A stretch of 64,000 bases of DNA, from contig NZ_CP119147.1 of the NCBI RefSeq assembly GCF_029167645.1, positions 2,604,001 to 2,668,000 on the forward strand, in the 5' to 3' direction. This document shows, piece by piece, positions 57,546 to 64,000 of this stretch; position 1 is the first letter of the stretch, and the number at the start of each line of letters is the position of its first letter. The DNA is from Streptomyces sp. AM 2-1-1 (GTDB lineage Bacteria > Actinomycetota > Actinomycetes > Streptomycetales > Streptomycetaceae). The position numbers and the translations under genes were made by a program. The notes under the pieces were generated by a model. That model saw only the letters and a list, made by a program, of their open reading frames with translations, did not search any database and was not told the DNA's origin.

Positions 57546-58871
57546 TCAGGCCTGGCGGGAGGCCAGTTCCACGACGGTGATGTCGGAGGGCGCACCGACG
57601 CGGACCGGCGGGCCCCAGGCGCCCGCGCCCCGCGAGACGTAGAGCTGGGTGTCGCCGTACCGTTCGAGGCCCGCGACGGTCGGGTTCGCCAGTTCGGCGA
57701 CGAGGTTGCCGGGCCAGAGCTGGCCGCCGTGGGTGTGGCCGGACAGCTGGAGGTCCACCCCGTGCGCGACGGCGTCGTCGATGACGACGGGCTGGTGGGC
57801 CATGAGGACGACGGCCCGCGCCGGGTCCCGGTCGCCGAGTGCGCGGTCGAAGTCGGGACCGTGCCCCTCGCTCTCCCCGGCGACGTCGTTGACGCCCGCC
57901 AGGTCGAAGCCGTCGATCTCCACCCGGGCGTTCTCCAGGGGGTGGAGCCCCAGCTCACGCACGTGGTCGACCCACTCGGCGGCGCCGGAGAAGTACTCGT
58001 GGTTGCCGGTGACGAAGAAGCTGCCGTGGCGGGCTTCCAGGTCCGCGAGCGGTTCGGCGGCGGGGCCGAGGTCGGCGACCGAGCCGTCCACCAGGTCGCC
58101 GACGACCGCGATCAGGTCGGGCCGGGTGGCGTTGATCGTGTCCACGATGCGCCGGGTGTGGGCGTGGCCGAGGATCGGGCCGAGGTGGATGTCGCTGACG
58201 ACCGCGATCCGGAAGCCGTGCGCGGAGCGCGGCAGTCTGGCCAGCGGCACGGTGATCCGCTTGGTGCGGGGGCCGCGCAGCACGCCGTAGGTGCCGTACC
58301 CGACCGTGCCGAACCCGGCGACGGCCGCCGCACCGCCGACCGCGCGTGCCACGAACAGGCGCCGTGACGGGCCGGGTTCGGGGGCGAGGGGGGTTCGGGG
58401 GGCGTCTTCGGAGGCGCCGGGAGCCGTGGCGGGCCCCGCCTGCTCCGGCGTCCCGGCGGCCGCGGCGCCGGGACGCACCAGCACCTCGGCGCTCTCGTGG
58501 GCGGGTGCCGCCGCGCTCTCGGCGGGGCGCTCCGGGCCGCGGCGGGCGAGCACCCGGCGGAGCACCGGCCGGACGGCCTCGCCGACCAGCAGGGCGAGCG
58601 TCAGGTAGAGCAGGCAGGCGAGCCAGAGGTATCCGGGCCAGGCGAGCAGCCGTTGCAGCCAGAAGGGAGCGCCCGCCCGGCCGGCGACCAGCGCGCCGGC
58701 GCTGAGCAGCGGCAGCACGACGGCGGCCACCGTCCCCGTGCGCCGGAGCACGGAGCCCGGCGCGGTGGTGTCCCCGACGAAGCGGCGCCACAGATAGCGG
58801 TGCACGCCGGCCAGCAGCGCCACCACCACGATCAGGACCACCGCGAACACCACGGCCACCACAACCCCCAC
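57546..58871 (-). CDS. Membrane-bound metallophosphoesterase (YaeI/YkuE-like)
   Basis: A 441-residue protein: four N-terminal hydrophobic segments (VVVAVVFAVVLIVVVALLAG, AVVLPLLSAGALVAG, WLACLLYLTLALLVG and VARAVGGAAAVAGFGTVGYG) flank an Ala/Pro/Glu linker, then a calcineurin-like domain. Its metal-binding motifs are VVSDIHLGPILGH, VVGDLVDG, FFVTGNHEYFSG, LMAHQP and LSGHTHGGQLWPG. Such proteins act on phospholipid- or polymer-linked phosphates at the membrane. GTG 58871 is the best start; longer frames cross the next gene's region. It follows the SCO4848-like gene by 41 bases, perhaps on the same message. Confidence 0.9.
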   Translation of the reverse strand: MGVVVAVVFAVVLIVVVALLAGVHRYLWRRFVGDTTAPGSVLRRTGTVAAVVLPLLSAGALVAGRAGAPFWLQRLLAWPGYLWLACLLYLTLALLVGEAVRPVLRRVLARRGPERPAESAAAPAHESAEVLVRPGAAAAGTPEQAGPATAPGASEDAPRTPLAPEPGPSRRLFVARAVGGAAAVAGFGTVGYGTYGVLRGPRTKRITVPLARLPRSAHGFRIAVVSDIHLGPILGHAHTRRIVDTINATRPDLIAVVGDLVDGSVADLGPAAEPLADLEARHGSFFVTGNHEYFSGAAEWVDHVRELGLHPLENARVEIDGFDLAGVNDVAGESEGHGPDFDRALGDRDPARAVVLMAHQPVVIDDAVAHGVDLQLSGHTHGGQLWPGNLVAELANPTVAGLERYGDTQLYVSRGAGAWGPPVRVGAPSDITVVELASRQA

Positions 58872-58912
58872 CCCACGTCGTCGGCCCCTCCCGCGTAGGT
58901 GAGGGAGAGTTT

Positions 58913-59155
58913 TTACGCGCGTTCGGCGCGGAGCGCCCTGATTCCCCGGAACCCGATGACGCCCACGGCCGTCCCCAGAAGGAACGAGGTGATGGTGAGG
59001 AGCAGATGGACCCAGAAATAGGCGGTCGGATCGCCCGCGTCGAACGCGAGGCCGCTGCTGTCCTGCCACAGGTTCTTGGCGAAAGTTACCCAGATCACCC
59101 AGGACCACGCGCCGAACGCGAGCAGGAACCAGGAGACGGGACGGCTGAGCTTCAT
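58913..59155 (-). CDS. SCO4848-family small membrane protein
   Basis: An 80-residue protein with two membrane helices: SWFLLAFGAWSWVIWVTFAK and FWVHLLLTITSFLLGTAVGVIG, and the conserved WQDSSGLAFDAGDPTAY between them. This is the actinobacterial SCO4848 family, of unknown function. The ATG at 59155 gives the exact family length; longer frames upstream are read-through. It is divergent from the D-Ala-D-Ala carboxypeptidase gene, as I recall in other Streptomyces, which suggests a cell-envelope link. Confidence 0.88.
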   Translation of the reverse strand: MKLSRPVSWFLLAFGAWSWVIWVTFAKNLWQDSSGLAFDAGDPTAYFWVHLLLTITSFLLGTAVGVIGFRGIRALRAERA

Positions 59156-59386
59156 GGACCCAGTATCGCCGCCCGGCTCACCGTTCCCCGCCGGGGGTAC
59201 CCGGCTCCCGGCGGTGCCCCGGCGGGGCGGAGCGCGGCCTCGGGACCGGAGGGCGGCCCCCGGTGGTCCGTCCCGACGGGAGGCTGGGGGCGCGCCGGTG
59301 GCCGAGGTGGGCTGTCCTGGCGGTGCGCACGGCGGGTCAAGGTCTCCGGGTCCCCATTCGCAGGAGAGCCCTGTACGTTTCCGATC

Positions 59387-60694
59387 GTGCCTGCTCTGAA
59401 AAAGACCGTACTGACCGTCATCTGCGCCGCCTTGATGTCCAGTTTTGTCTTCGGTCCGGCCTCGGCCTCCGCTGCTGACAAGGACGACGACAAGCAGCCG
59501 AGGCCGACCCTTCCGATGTCGGGCATCGGCGGGCCGCTGCTCGCAGAGGAGGGGACCAAGGTGCTCCTGGGGGCGGGAGCCCCGGCGCTGCCGGCGGCGC
59601 TGACCGGACGCTCCTGGATCGTGGCGGACGCCGAGAGCGGGGACGTCCTGGCGGCGCACAACGCGCACTGGCGGCTGCCGCCCGCCTCCACGCTGAAGAT
59701 GCTCTTCGCCGACACCGTACTGCCGGCGCTCCAGCCGAAGACGCTGACCCACAAGGTCACCGACGCCGAGCTGGCGGACCTCGGCGCCGGCAGCAGCCTC
59801 GTGGGCATCAAGGAGGACCAGACCTACACGGTCCACGACCTGTGGCTCGGCGTCTTCCTGCGGTCCGGCAACGACGCGGTGCACGTGCTCTCGTCGATGT
59901 ACGGCGACGGGGAGAGCGTCGGCGAGGAGGCGGCCGTCGCGAAGACCGTGGCCGCGATGCAGGCGCACGCCGAAGAGCTCCAGGCCCTCGACACCCACGT
60001 GGTCACACCCGACGGCTACGACGCCTCGAACCAGGTCTCCAGCGCGTACGACCTCACCCTCTTCGCCCGCAGCGGTATGCAGAAGAAGGACTTCCGCGAG
60101 TACGCGGCGACCGCCACGGCCGACTTCCCCGGCGAGGCGAAGGACGGCAAGCGCGAGACCTTCGCGATCCAGAACACCAACCGGCTCCTCACCGGCGACC
60201 TCGGCATCGACCCGTACAAAGGCATCGCAGGGGTCAAGAACGGTTACACCAGCCACGCGGGCAACACCTTCACCGGCATCGCCGAGCGCGACGGCCGGGT
60301 GCTCCTGGTCACCGTCATGAACCCGTCGTCCGACGCGAGCCACGCCGTCTACAAGGAGGCGGCCTCGCTCCTCGACTGGGGGTTCGCGGCGAGCGGCAAG
60401 GTGACGCCGGTCGGTCAGCTGGTGCCGCCGAAGTCGGCGGAGCTCGGCAGCACCGGGGACGGTGAGGACGACATCACGGGGGCGGGGCCGCTGCCCGGCG
60501 CCCAGGTGATCCCCAACCACCGGGTGAAGACCACCTCGCAGGAGGCCACCGCTACCGAGGAGGCGCCGTCCGACGGTGTCGGCATCGCGCTCGCCGTGGT
60601 CGGCGGGGTACTGGTGGCGCTCGCAGCCGGGGTGTTCCTGGTCAACCGGCGCTGGCCGCTGCCCGACCTGGTCCGGCGTCGCCCCCGTCCGTGA
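59387..60694 (+). CDS. D-alanyl-D-alanine carboxypeptidase (PBP5/DacA class)
   Basis: A 435-residue exported enzyme that trims the terminal D-Ala of peptidoglycan stem peptides. A signal peptide ends near SASAA (about residue 30). The serine peptidase core has STLK at 101-104 (nucleophile Ser101), SGN at 160-162 and, where most PBP5 enzymes have KTG, KNG at 284-286 (GVKNGYTSHAG). A Gly/Glu/Pro linker and one C-terminal helix (GIALAVVGGVLVALAAGVFLV) anchor it to the membrane. GTG at 59387; the ribosome site is weak. The last 53 bases overlap the convergent YihY-type gene. Confidence 0.92.
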   Translation: MPALKKTVLTVICAALMSSFVFGPASASAADKDDDKQPRPTLPMSGIGGPLLAEEGTKVLLGAGAPALPAALTGRSWIVADAESGDVLAAHNAHWRLPPASTLKMLFADTVLPALQPKTLTHKVTDAELADLGAGSSLVGIKEDQTYTVHDLWLGVFLRSGNDAVHVLSSMYGDGESVGEEAAVAKTVAAMQAHAEELQALDTHVVTPDGYDASNQVSSAYDLTLFARSGMQKKDFREYAATATADFPGEAKDGKRETFAIQNTNRLLTGDLGIDPYKGIAGVKNGYTSHAGNTFTGIAERDGRVLLVTVMNPSSDASHAVYKEAASLLDWGFAASGKVTPVGQLVPPKSAELGSTGDGEDDITGAGPLPGAQVIPNHRVKTTSQEATATEEAPSDGVGIALAVVGGVLVALAAGVFLVNRRWPLPDLVRRRPRP

Positions 60695-61577
60695 CCGGGC
60701 CGTCCTCGGCCGCCGCCGCGGCCTCCTCCTTGCTGCCGGTGGCCGTCCACGCGGCGCAGACCAGCAGCAGCTTCGCGGTGAAGTTGATCCACAGGAGCAG
60801 GGCGACGGGGACTCCGAAGGCGCCGTAGGTGCTCTTGGACGCGACGCCGCTCATGTAGCTGCCGAGCAGCAGCTTGAGGAGTTCGAAGCCGACCGCGCCG
60901 ACCAGGCTCGCCACCACCAGTCGGCGGCGCGGCGGTTCGACCCCGGGGAGCAGGGTCAGCAGGTAGAGCAGGAGCAGGAAGTTGGCCACCACCGCGACGG
61001 CGATCGCGGCGGCCTGGAGGAGCAGTCCGCCCGCCCCGTGCTCGGGGATGCCGATCCGGTCGGCGGTCCATCCGACCGCGAGGGAGCCGAGGGTGGAGAG
61101 GACGAGGGTGAACAGCGCGGCACCGCCGAGGCCCACCAGCAGCCCGGTGTCCTTGAGCTTGCGGACGATCGGGTTGCCGTCGTCCTGGTCGTCGATGCCC
61201 CAGACCGCGCGCAGGCAGTCGCGGAGCGAGCCGATCCAGCCGATGCCGGTGAAGAGGAGGAGAGCGCCGGCGACGACCCCGACCGTCCCGGCGTGCGTGA
61301 CGAGGTTGTCGATGCCGAGCTGGTCGGAGATGCCCGGCACCTGCTCGGCGGTCTTCTTCTCGATCGTGGCGAGCTGCTGGTCGGAGAGGAGGGCGGCGCC
61401 GACGGCGGCACCGACCGCGATCAGCGGGAAGAGCGCGAGGAAGCTGATGAAGGTGATGGCGGCGGCGAGCCTGGTCCAGTGGGCGCGCTCCAGCGTCTCG
61501 TAGGAGCGCCAGGCGTGGGTCAGCATCAGCCGGGTGAGGACTGGGCCCACCACGGGGAGTTTCTTCAGCCAGTCCAT
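60642..61577 (-). CDS. YihY/BrkB-family inner-membrane protein
   Basis: A 311-residue polytopic protein of the YihY/virulence-factor BrkB family: RLAAAITFISFLALFPLIAVG (the family's typical first helix), GVVAGALLLFTGIGWIGSL, five or six helices in all, and YGAFGVPVALLLWINFTAKLLLV near the end, followed by an Ala/Glu-rich tail. Function is not established. It overlaps tail-to-tail with the carboxypeptidase gene by 53 bases, so the C-terminal coding sequence of each is read on opposite strands. ATG start at 61577. Confidence 0.92.
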   Translation of the reverse strand: MDWLKKLPVVGPVLTRLMLTHAWRSYETLERAHWTRLAAAITFISFLALFPLIAVGAAVGAALLSDQQLATIEKKTAEQVPGISDQLGIDNLVTHAGTVGVVAGALLLFTGIGWIGSLRDCLRAVWGIDDQDDGNPIVRKLKDTGLLVGLGGAALFTLVLSTLGSLAVGWTADRIGIPEHGAGGLLLQAAAIAVAVVANFLLLLYLLTLLPGVEPPRRRLVVASLVGAVGFELLKLLLGSYMSGVASKSTYGAFGVPVALLLWINFTAKLLLVCAAWTATGSKEEAAAAAEDGPVTDGGDAGPGRAAASAG

Positions 61578-61747
61578 GACGTACGCGTACCCTCCGGAAC
61601 CCGGAAAATCTGTGGTCGGGACGCACCTTTCCGTGCTCCGGGGAAAGGTGCCCGCCGCCAGGTGCCGACACTCGCTCCCTCACCCGTTCCGGTGAGCCCT
61701 GTAACAAATACCGCAAAGGGGTTTTCTCGGGCGATACGGTCATCGAC

Positions 61748-63145
61748 ATGTCCGTCGACACGGTGTCCCTGAGCGGCTCCGGCCGCACCGCCCCCACCAC
61801 CGCCGTACGGTTCCGGCCGCGGACGTACGAGGAGGCGGCCGACGTCGTGCGCGGGCGCGGGCCCCGGGGTGCGATCGCCCGGGGGCTCGGGCGCGCGCCG
61901 GGGGACGCGGCGCAGAACGCCGGCGGCTCCGTCCTCGACATGGGCGCACTGGACCGGGTCCGTGCCTTCGACGAGGTCACCGGCACCGTCGTCTGCGACG
62001 CCGGGACGCGACTGGACCGGCTGGCACGGACGCTTTCGCCGTCCGGCTGGTACCTCCCGGTGGTGCCGGGAGACCGGCGGATCACCGTGGGCGGGGCGAT
62101 CGGCTCGGACGTGCACGGCCACGACCACCGCACGGCCGGGTCGTTCACCCGGCACGTGACCGCGCTGGAGCTGCTGACGGCGGACGGATCCGTCACCACG
62201 GTGCTGCCGGGCACCCCGCTCTTCGACGCCACGGCGGGCGGCCTGGGACTCACCGGGGTCGTCCTCTCGGCCACGCTCCGCTGCCGCCGGATCGCCACCC
62301 CGCTGATGTGCGTGGACACCGAACGGGTGGCCGGCCTCGACGACCTGCTCGCCCGGATGGCGGGAAGCGTCACCCGCCTCCCGTACGAGAGCGCCCGGAT
62401 CGACCTGACGGCACGCGGACGGGCCACCGGCCGCGCCGTGCTGGTGCGGGGCGGCCACGCGCCGCTCGACGCGCTGCCGGTCCGGGACCGGCGCGAGCCG
62501 CTCGCCGCGCGGCCGGGTCTCCGCTCCGGTCTCCCCTCGCCGTCGCTGCTGCCGGCGGTGCTGCCGCCGCTGCCCTCCGTGCCCGCCTTCGCCCCGGTGG
62601 GTCTGCTCGGGCGCACCGCGATGGGGCTGGTCAACGAGGTCCGCCACCGTGCGGCACCGCGGGGGCGAAGCGGTGCGCTGCGGAGCTTCGACGCCTTCTT
62701 CCGCTCACCGGAGGCGTTGCCCCGCACCCCGGCCCCGGCCGGGCGGGGCGGCTTCGTGCGCTACCAGTTCACGGTGGGCCCCGGCCGGGAGGAGACGCTG
62801 CGCCGGGTGGTGCGGCGGCTCTCCGGCCGGGCCTGCCCGTCCTCGGTCGCGGTGCTCGAACGGCTGGGCGCGGCCGGGCCCGGCTGGCTGTCGTTCCCGG
62901 CGCCCGGCTGGTCCCTCGCCGTGGACGTGCCGGCCGGGCTGCCGGGCGTCGGACGGTTCCTGGACGGGCTGGACGACGAGGTCGCCGCCGCCGGGGGCCG
63001 GGTCGCCCTGGCCCGGGACGCGCGGCTGCGGCCGGAGCTGCTGGCCGCGATGTACCCGCGGCTGGCGGAGTTCCGCGCGCTGCGGGCCGAGACGGACCCG
63101 ACCGGCGCGTTCCGCTCCGACCTGGCGCGCCGGCTCGCGCTCTGA
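61748..63145 (+). CDS. FAD-linked oxidase, DprE1-like
   Basis: A 465-residue flavin oxidase of the vanillyl-alcohol oxidase fold, resembling decaprenylphosphoryl-ribose 2'-oxidase (DprE1). FAD-binding features: GAIARGLGRAPGDAAQNAGG, PVVPGDRRITVGGAIGSDVHG with GHDHRTAGSF, then the substrate domain RYQFTVGP and FPAPGWSLAVDVP. A cysteine (Cys363 in RACPSSVAVLERLG) sits where the benzothiazinone-reactive Cys387 of M. tuberculosis DprE1 lies. Paired with the reductase-like gene downstream, the two would epimerise a polyprenyl-phosphoryl pentose. ATG at 61748 is preceded by a short AT-richer promoter region. Confidence 0.85.
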   Translation: MSVDTVSLSGSGRTAPTTAVRFRPRTYEEAADVVRGRGPRGAIARGLGRAPGDAAQNAGGSVLDMGALDRVRAFDEVTGTVVCDAGTRLDRLARTLSPSGWYLPVVPGDRRITVGGAIGSDVHGHDHRTAGSFTRHVTALELLTADGSVTTVLPGTPLFDATAGGLGLTGVVLSATLRCRRIATPLMCVDTERVAGLDDLLARMAGSVTRLPYESARIDLTARGRATGRAVLVRGGHAPLDALPVRDRREPLAARPGLRSGLPSPSLLPAVLPPLPSVPAFAPVGLLGRTAMGLVNEVRHRAAPRGRSGALRSFDAFFRSPEALPRTPAPAGRGGFVRYQFTVGPGREETLRRVVRRLSGRACPSSVAVLERLGAAGPGWLSFPAPGWSLAVDVPAGLPGVGRFLDGLDDEVAAAGGRVALARDARLRPELLAAMYPRLAEFRALRAETDPTGAFRSDLARRLAL

Positions 63146-63201
63146 CGCGTCCGGCACTCCCGTACGCCCGCCCGCGCCCTCAGCCAGTCAGGAGTGTTCC
63201 C

Positions 63202-63972
63202 GTGAAGGACGCCTTCGGTGCCCCGCAGTCCCTGCTCGTCCTCGGCGGCACCTCGGAGATCGGGCTGGCCACCGCACGCCGGCTGATCGCCCTGCGCACC
63301 CGTAGGGTCCGGCTCGCCGGGCGGCCGTCCGCCGCCCTGGAGTCGGCCGCCGACGAGCTGCGGGCCCTGGGGGCCGAGGTCTCCACGGTGGAGTTCGACG
63401 CGCTGGACCCGGAGGCGCACGCGTCGGTGCTCGGCAAGGTCTTCGCCGAGGGCGACGTCGACGCGGTGCTGCTGGCCTTCGGCATCGCGGGCGACCAGGC
63501 GCGCGACGAGGAGGACCCGGCCGCCGCCGCGCTGGTGGCCCGGACCAACTACGCGGGGGCGGTCTCCGCCGGTCTGGTCTGCGCGGGGGCACTCCAGGCG
63601 CAGGGCCACGGTGCGCTGGTGGTGCTCTCCTCGGTGGCCGCCGGACGCGCCCGGCGCGCGGACTTCATCTACGGCTCCAGCAAGGCGGGGCTCGACGTCT
63701 TCGCGCAGGGGCTCGGTGACGCGCTGTACGGCACCGGGGTGCAGGTGATGGTGGTGCGCCCCGGGTTCGTACGGACCGCGCGGACGGCCGGACAGCAGGA
63801 GCCGCCGCTCGCCTCCACCCCCGAGGAGGTCGCCGAGGCGATCGTCACGGGGCTGCGCCGGGGAACGGAGACGGTGTGGGTGCCGGGCACGCTGCGGGTG
63901 GTGATGGCCGTCCTGCGCCACGTGCCGCGCCCGCTCTTCCGCCGGCTCCCCGCCGGAGGATGGACCCGCTGA
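63202..63972 (+). CDS. Short-chain dehydrogenase, DprE2-like
   Basis: A 256-residue short-chain dehydrogenase: SLLVLGGTSEIGLATARRL (the NAD-binding loop in the GGTSEIG form seen in DprE2), a helical VDAVLLAFGIAGD strand, LSSVAAGRARRADFIYGSSKAG with the Ser-Tyr-Lys catalytic set (YGSSK), and VVRPGFVRTA. It would reduce the keto sugar made by the oxidase upstream. GTG at 63202 with AGGAG seven bases before. It follows the DprE1-like gene by 56 bases, so the two are probably co-transcribed. More genes of the pathway may lie beyond the window. Confidence 0.87.
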   Translation: MKDAFGAPQSLLVLGGTSEIGLATARRLIALRTRRVRLAGRPSAALESAADELRALGAEVSTVEFDALDPEAHASVLGKVFAEGDVDAVLLAFGIAGDQARDEEDPAAAALVARTNYAGAVSAGLVCAGALQAQGHGALVVLSSVAAGRARRADFIYGSSKAGLDVFAQGLGDALYGTGVQVMVVRPGFVRTARTAGQQEPPLASTPEEVAEAIVTGLRRGTETVWVPGTLRVVMAVLRHVPRPLFRRLPAGGWTR

Positions 63973-64000
63973 GCGGACGGGCTGCCCCGGGCGGAGGGCT

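Overview
The window is a stretch of chromosome from a high-GC actinomycete, almost certainly a Streptomyces. Third codon positions are nearly all G or C, GTG starts are common, many neighbouring genes overlap by 4 bases (ATGA/GTGA), and the gene order matches my memory of the S. coelicolor chromosome around SCO4846 to SCO4901 read backwards (the small SCO4848-family membrane protein, the sdhCDAB operon, the nucleoside ABC genes, adenosine deaminase). That synteny is recollection, not a search.

Left part (1-16.5 kb): nucleoside uptake and salvage. It holds adenosine deaminase (cut by the window edge), thymidine phosphorylase (deoA), cytidine deaminase (cdd), two permeases, a double-NBD ATPase, a BmpA-type lipoprotein and an M20 amidohydrolase. 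ATPase-permease-permease-cdd form one translationally coupled operon. The same palindrome, consensus CTACGCGCGTAG, lies upstream of add, deoA, the ATPase gene and bmpA, which suggests one repressor for uptake and breakdown. Between these lie an alpha/beta hydrolase without its nucleophile serine, a DUF2238 protein, a divergent LysR/MFS pair, an L,D-transpeptidase, a SnoaL-tailed ECF sigma factor and a STAS protein.

16.7-25.3 kb: a divergent cell-wall glycopolymer locus with a nonulosonic (Kdn/sialic) acid synthase, a CMP-nonulosonate synthetase fused to a KdsC-like phosphatase, two polysialyltransferase-like enzymes, a DUF6716 glycosyltransferase, a GT2 glycosyltransferase and an O-acyltransferase. 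This fits the teichulosonic acid pathway known from Streptomyces.

25.5-47 kb: more variable. It has a LysE exporter, a lipoprotein L,D-transpeptidase, an ECF sigma factor coupled to a membrane protein, then a three-gene unit of overlapping genes: a 1941-residue RHS/YD-repeat exported protein without a toxin tip, a small secreted protein with an aerolysin-like beta stretch, and a lipoprotein. A decayed IS5-family transposase and a MITE remnant flank this unit. After it come a STAS protein, an uncharacterised three-gene membrane unit (extracytoplasmic binding protein, binding-protein/VWA lipoprotein, membrane protein), a GH20 hexosaminidase and an OHCU-decarboxylase-like protein.

47.4-64 kb: core functions again. 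sdhCDAB (succinate dehydrogenase) ends in a strong hairpin. Then a divergent MarR/MFS pair with a 33-bp dyad, a TetR-controlled operon (membrane protein, DCC thiol oxidoreductase, TetR) with two TTGAAC palindromes around its promoter, a 162-bp MITE with a TA target duplication, an orphan family-5 binding protein, a metallophosphoesterase, the SCO4848-family protein, a D-Ala-D-Ala carboxypeptidase, a YihY-type protein, and a DprE1/DprE2-like pair at the right edge. I saw no tRNA, rRNA, CRISPR array or prophage.
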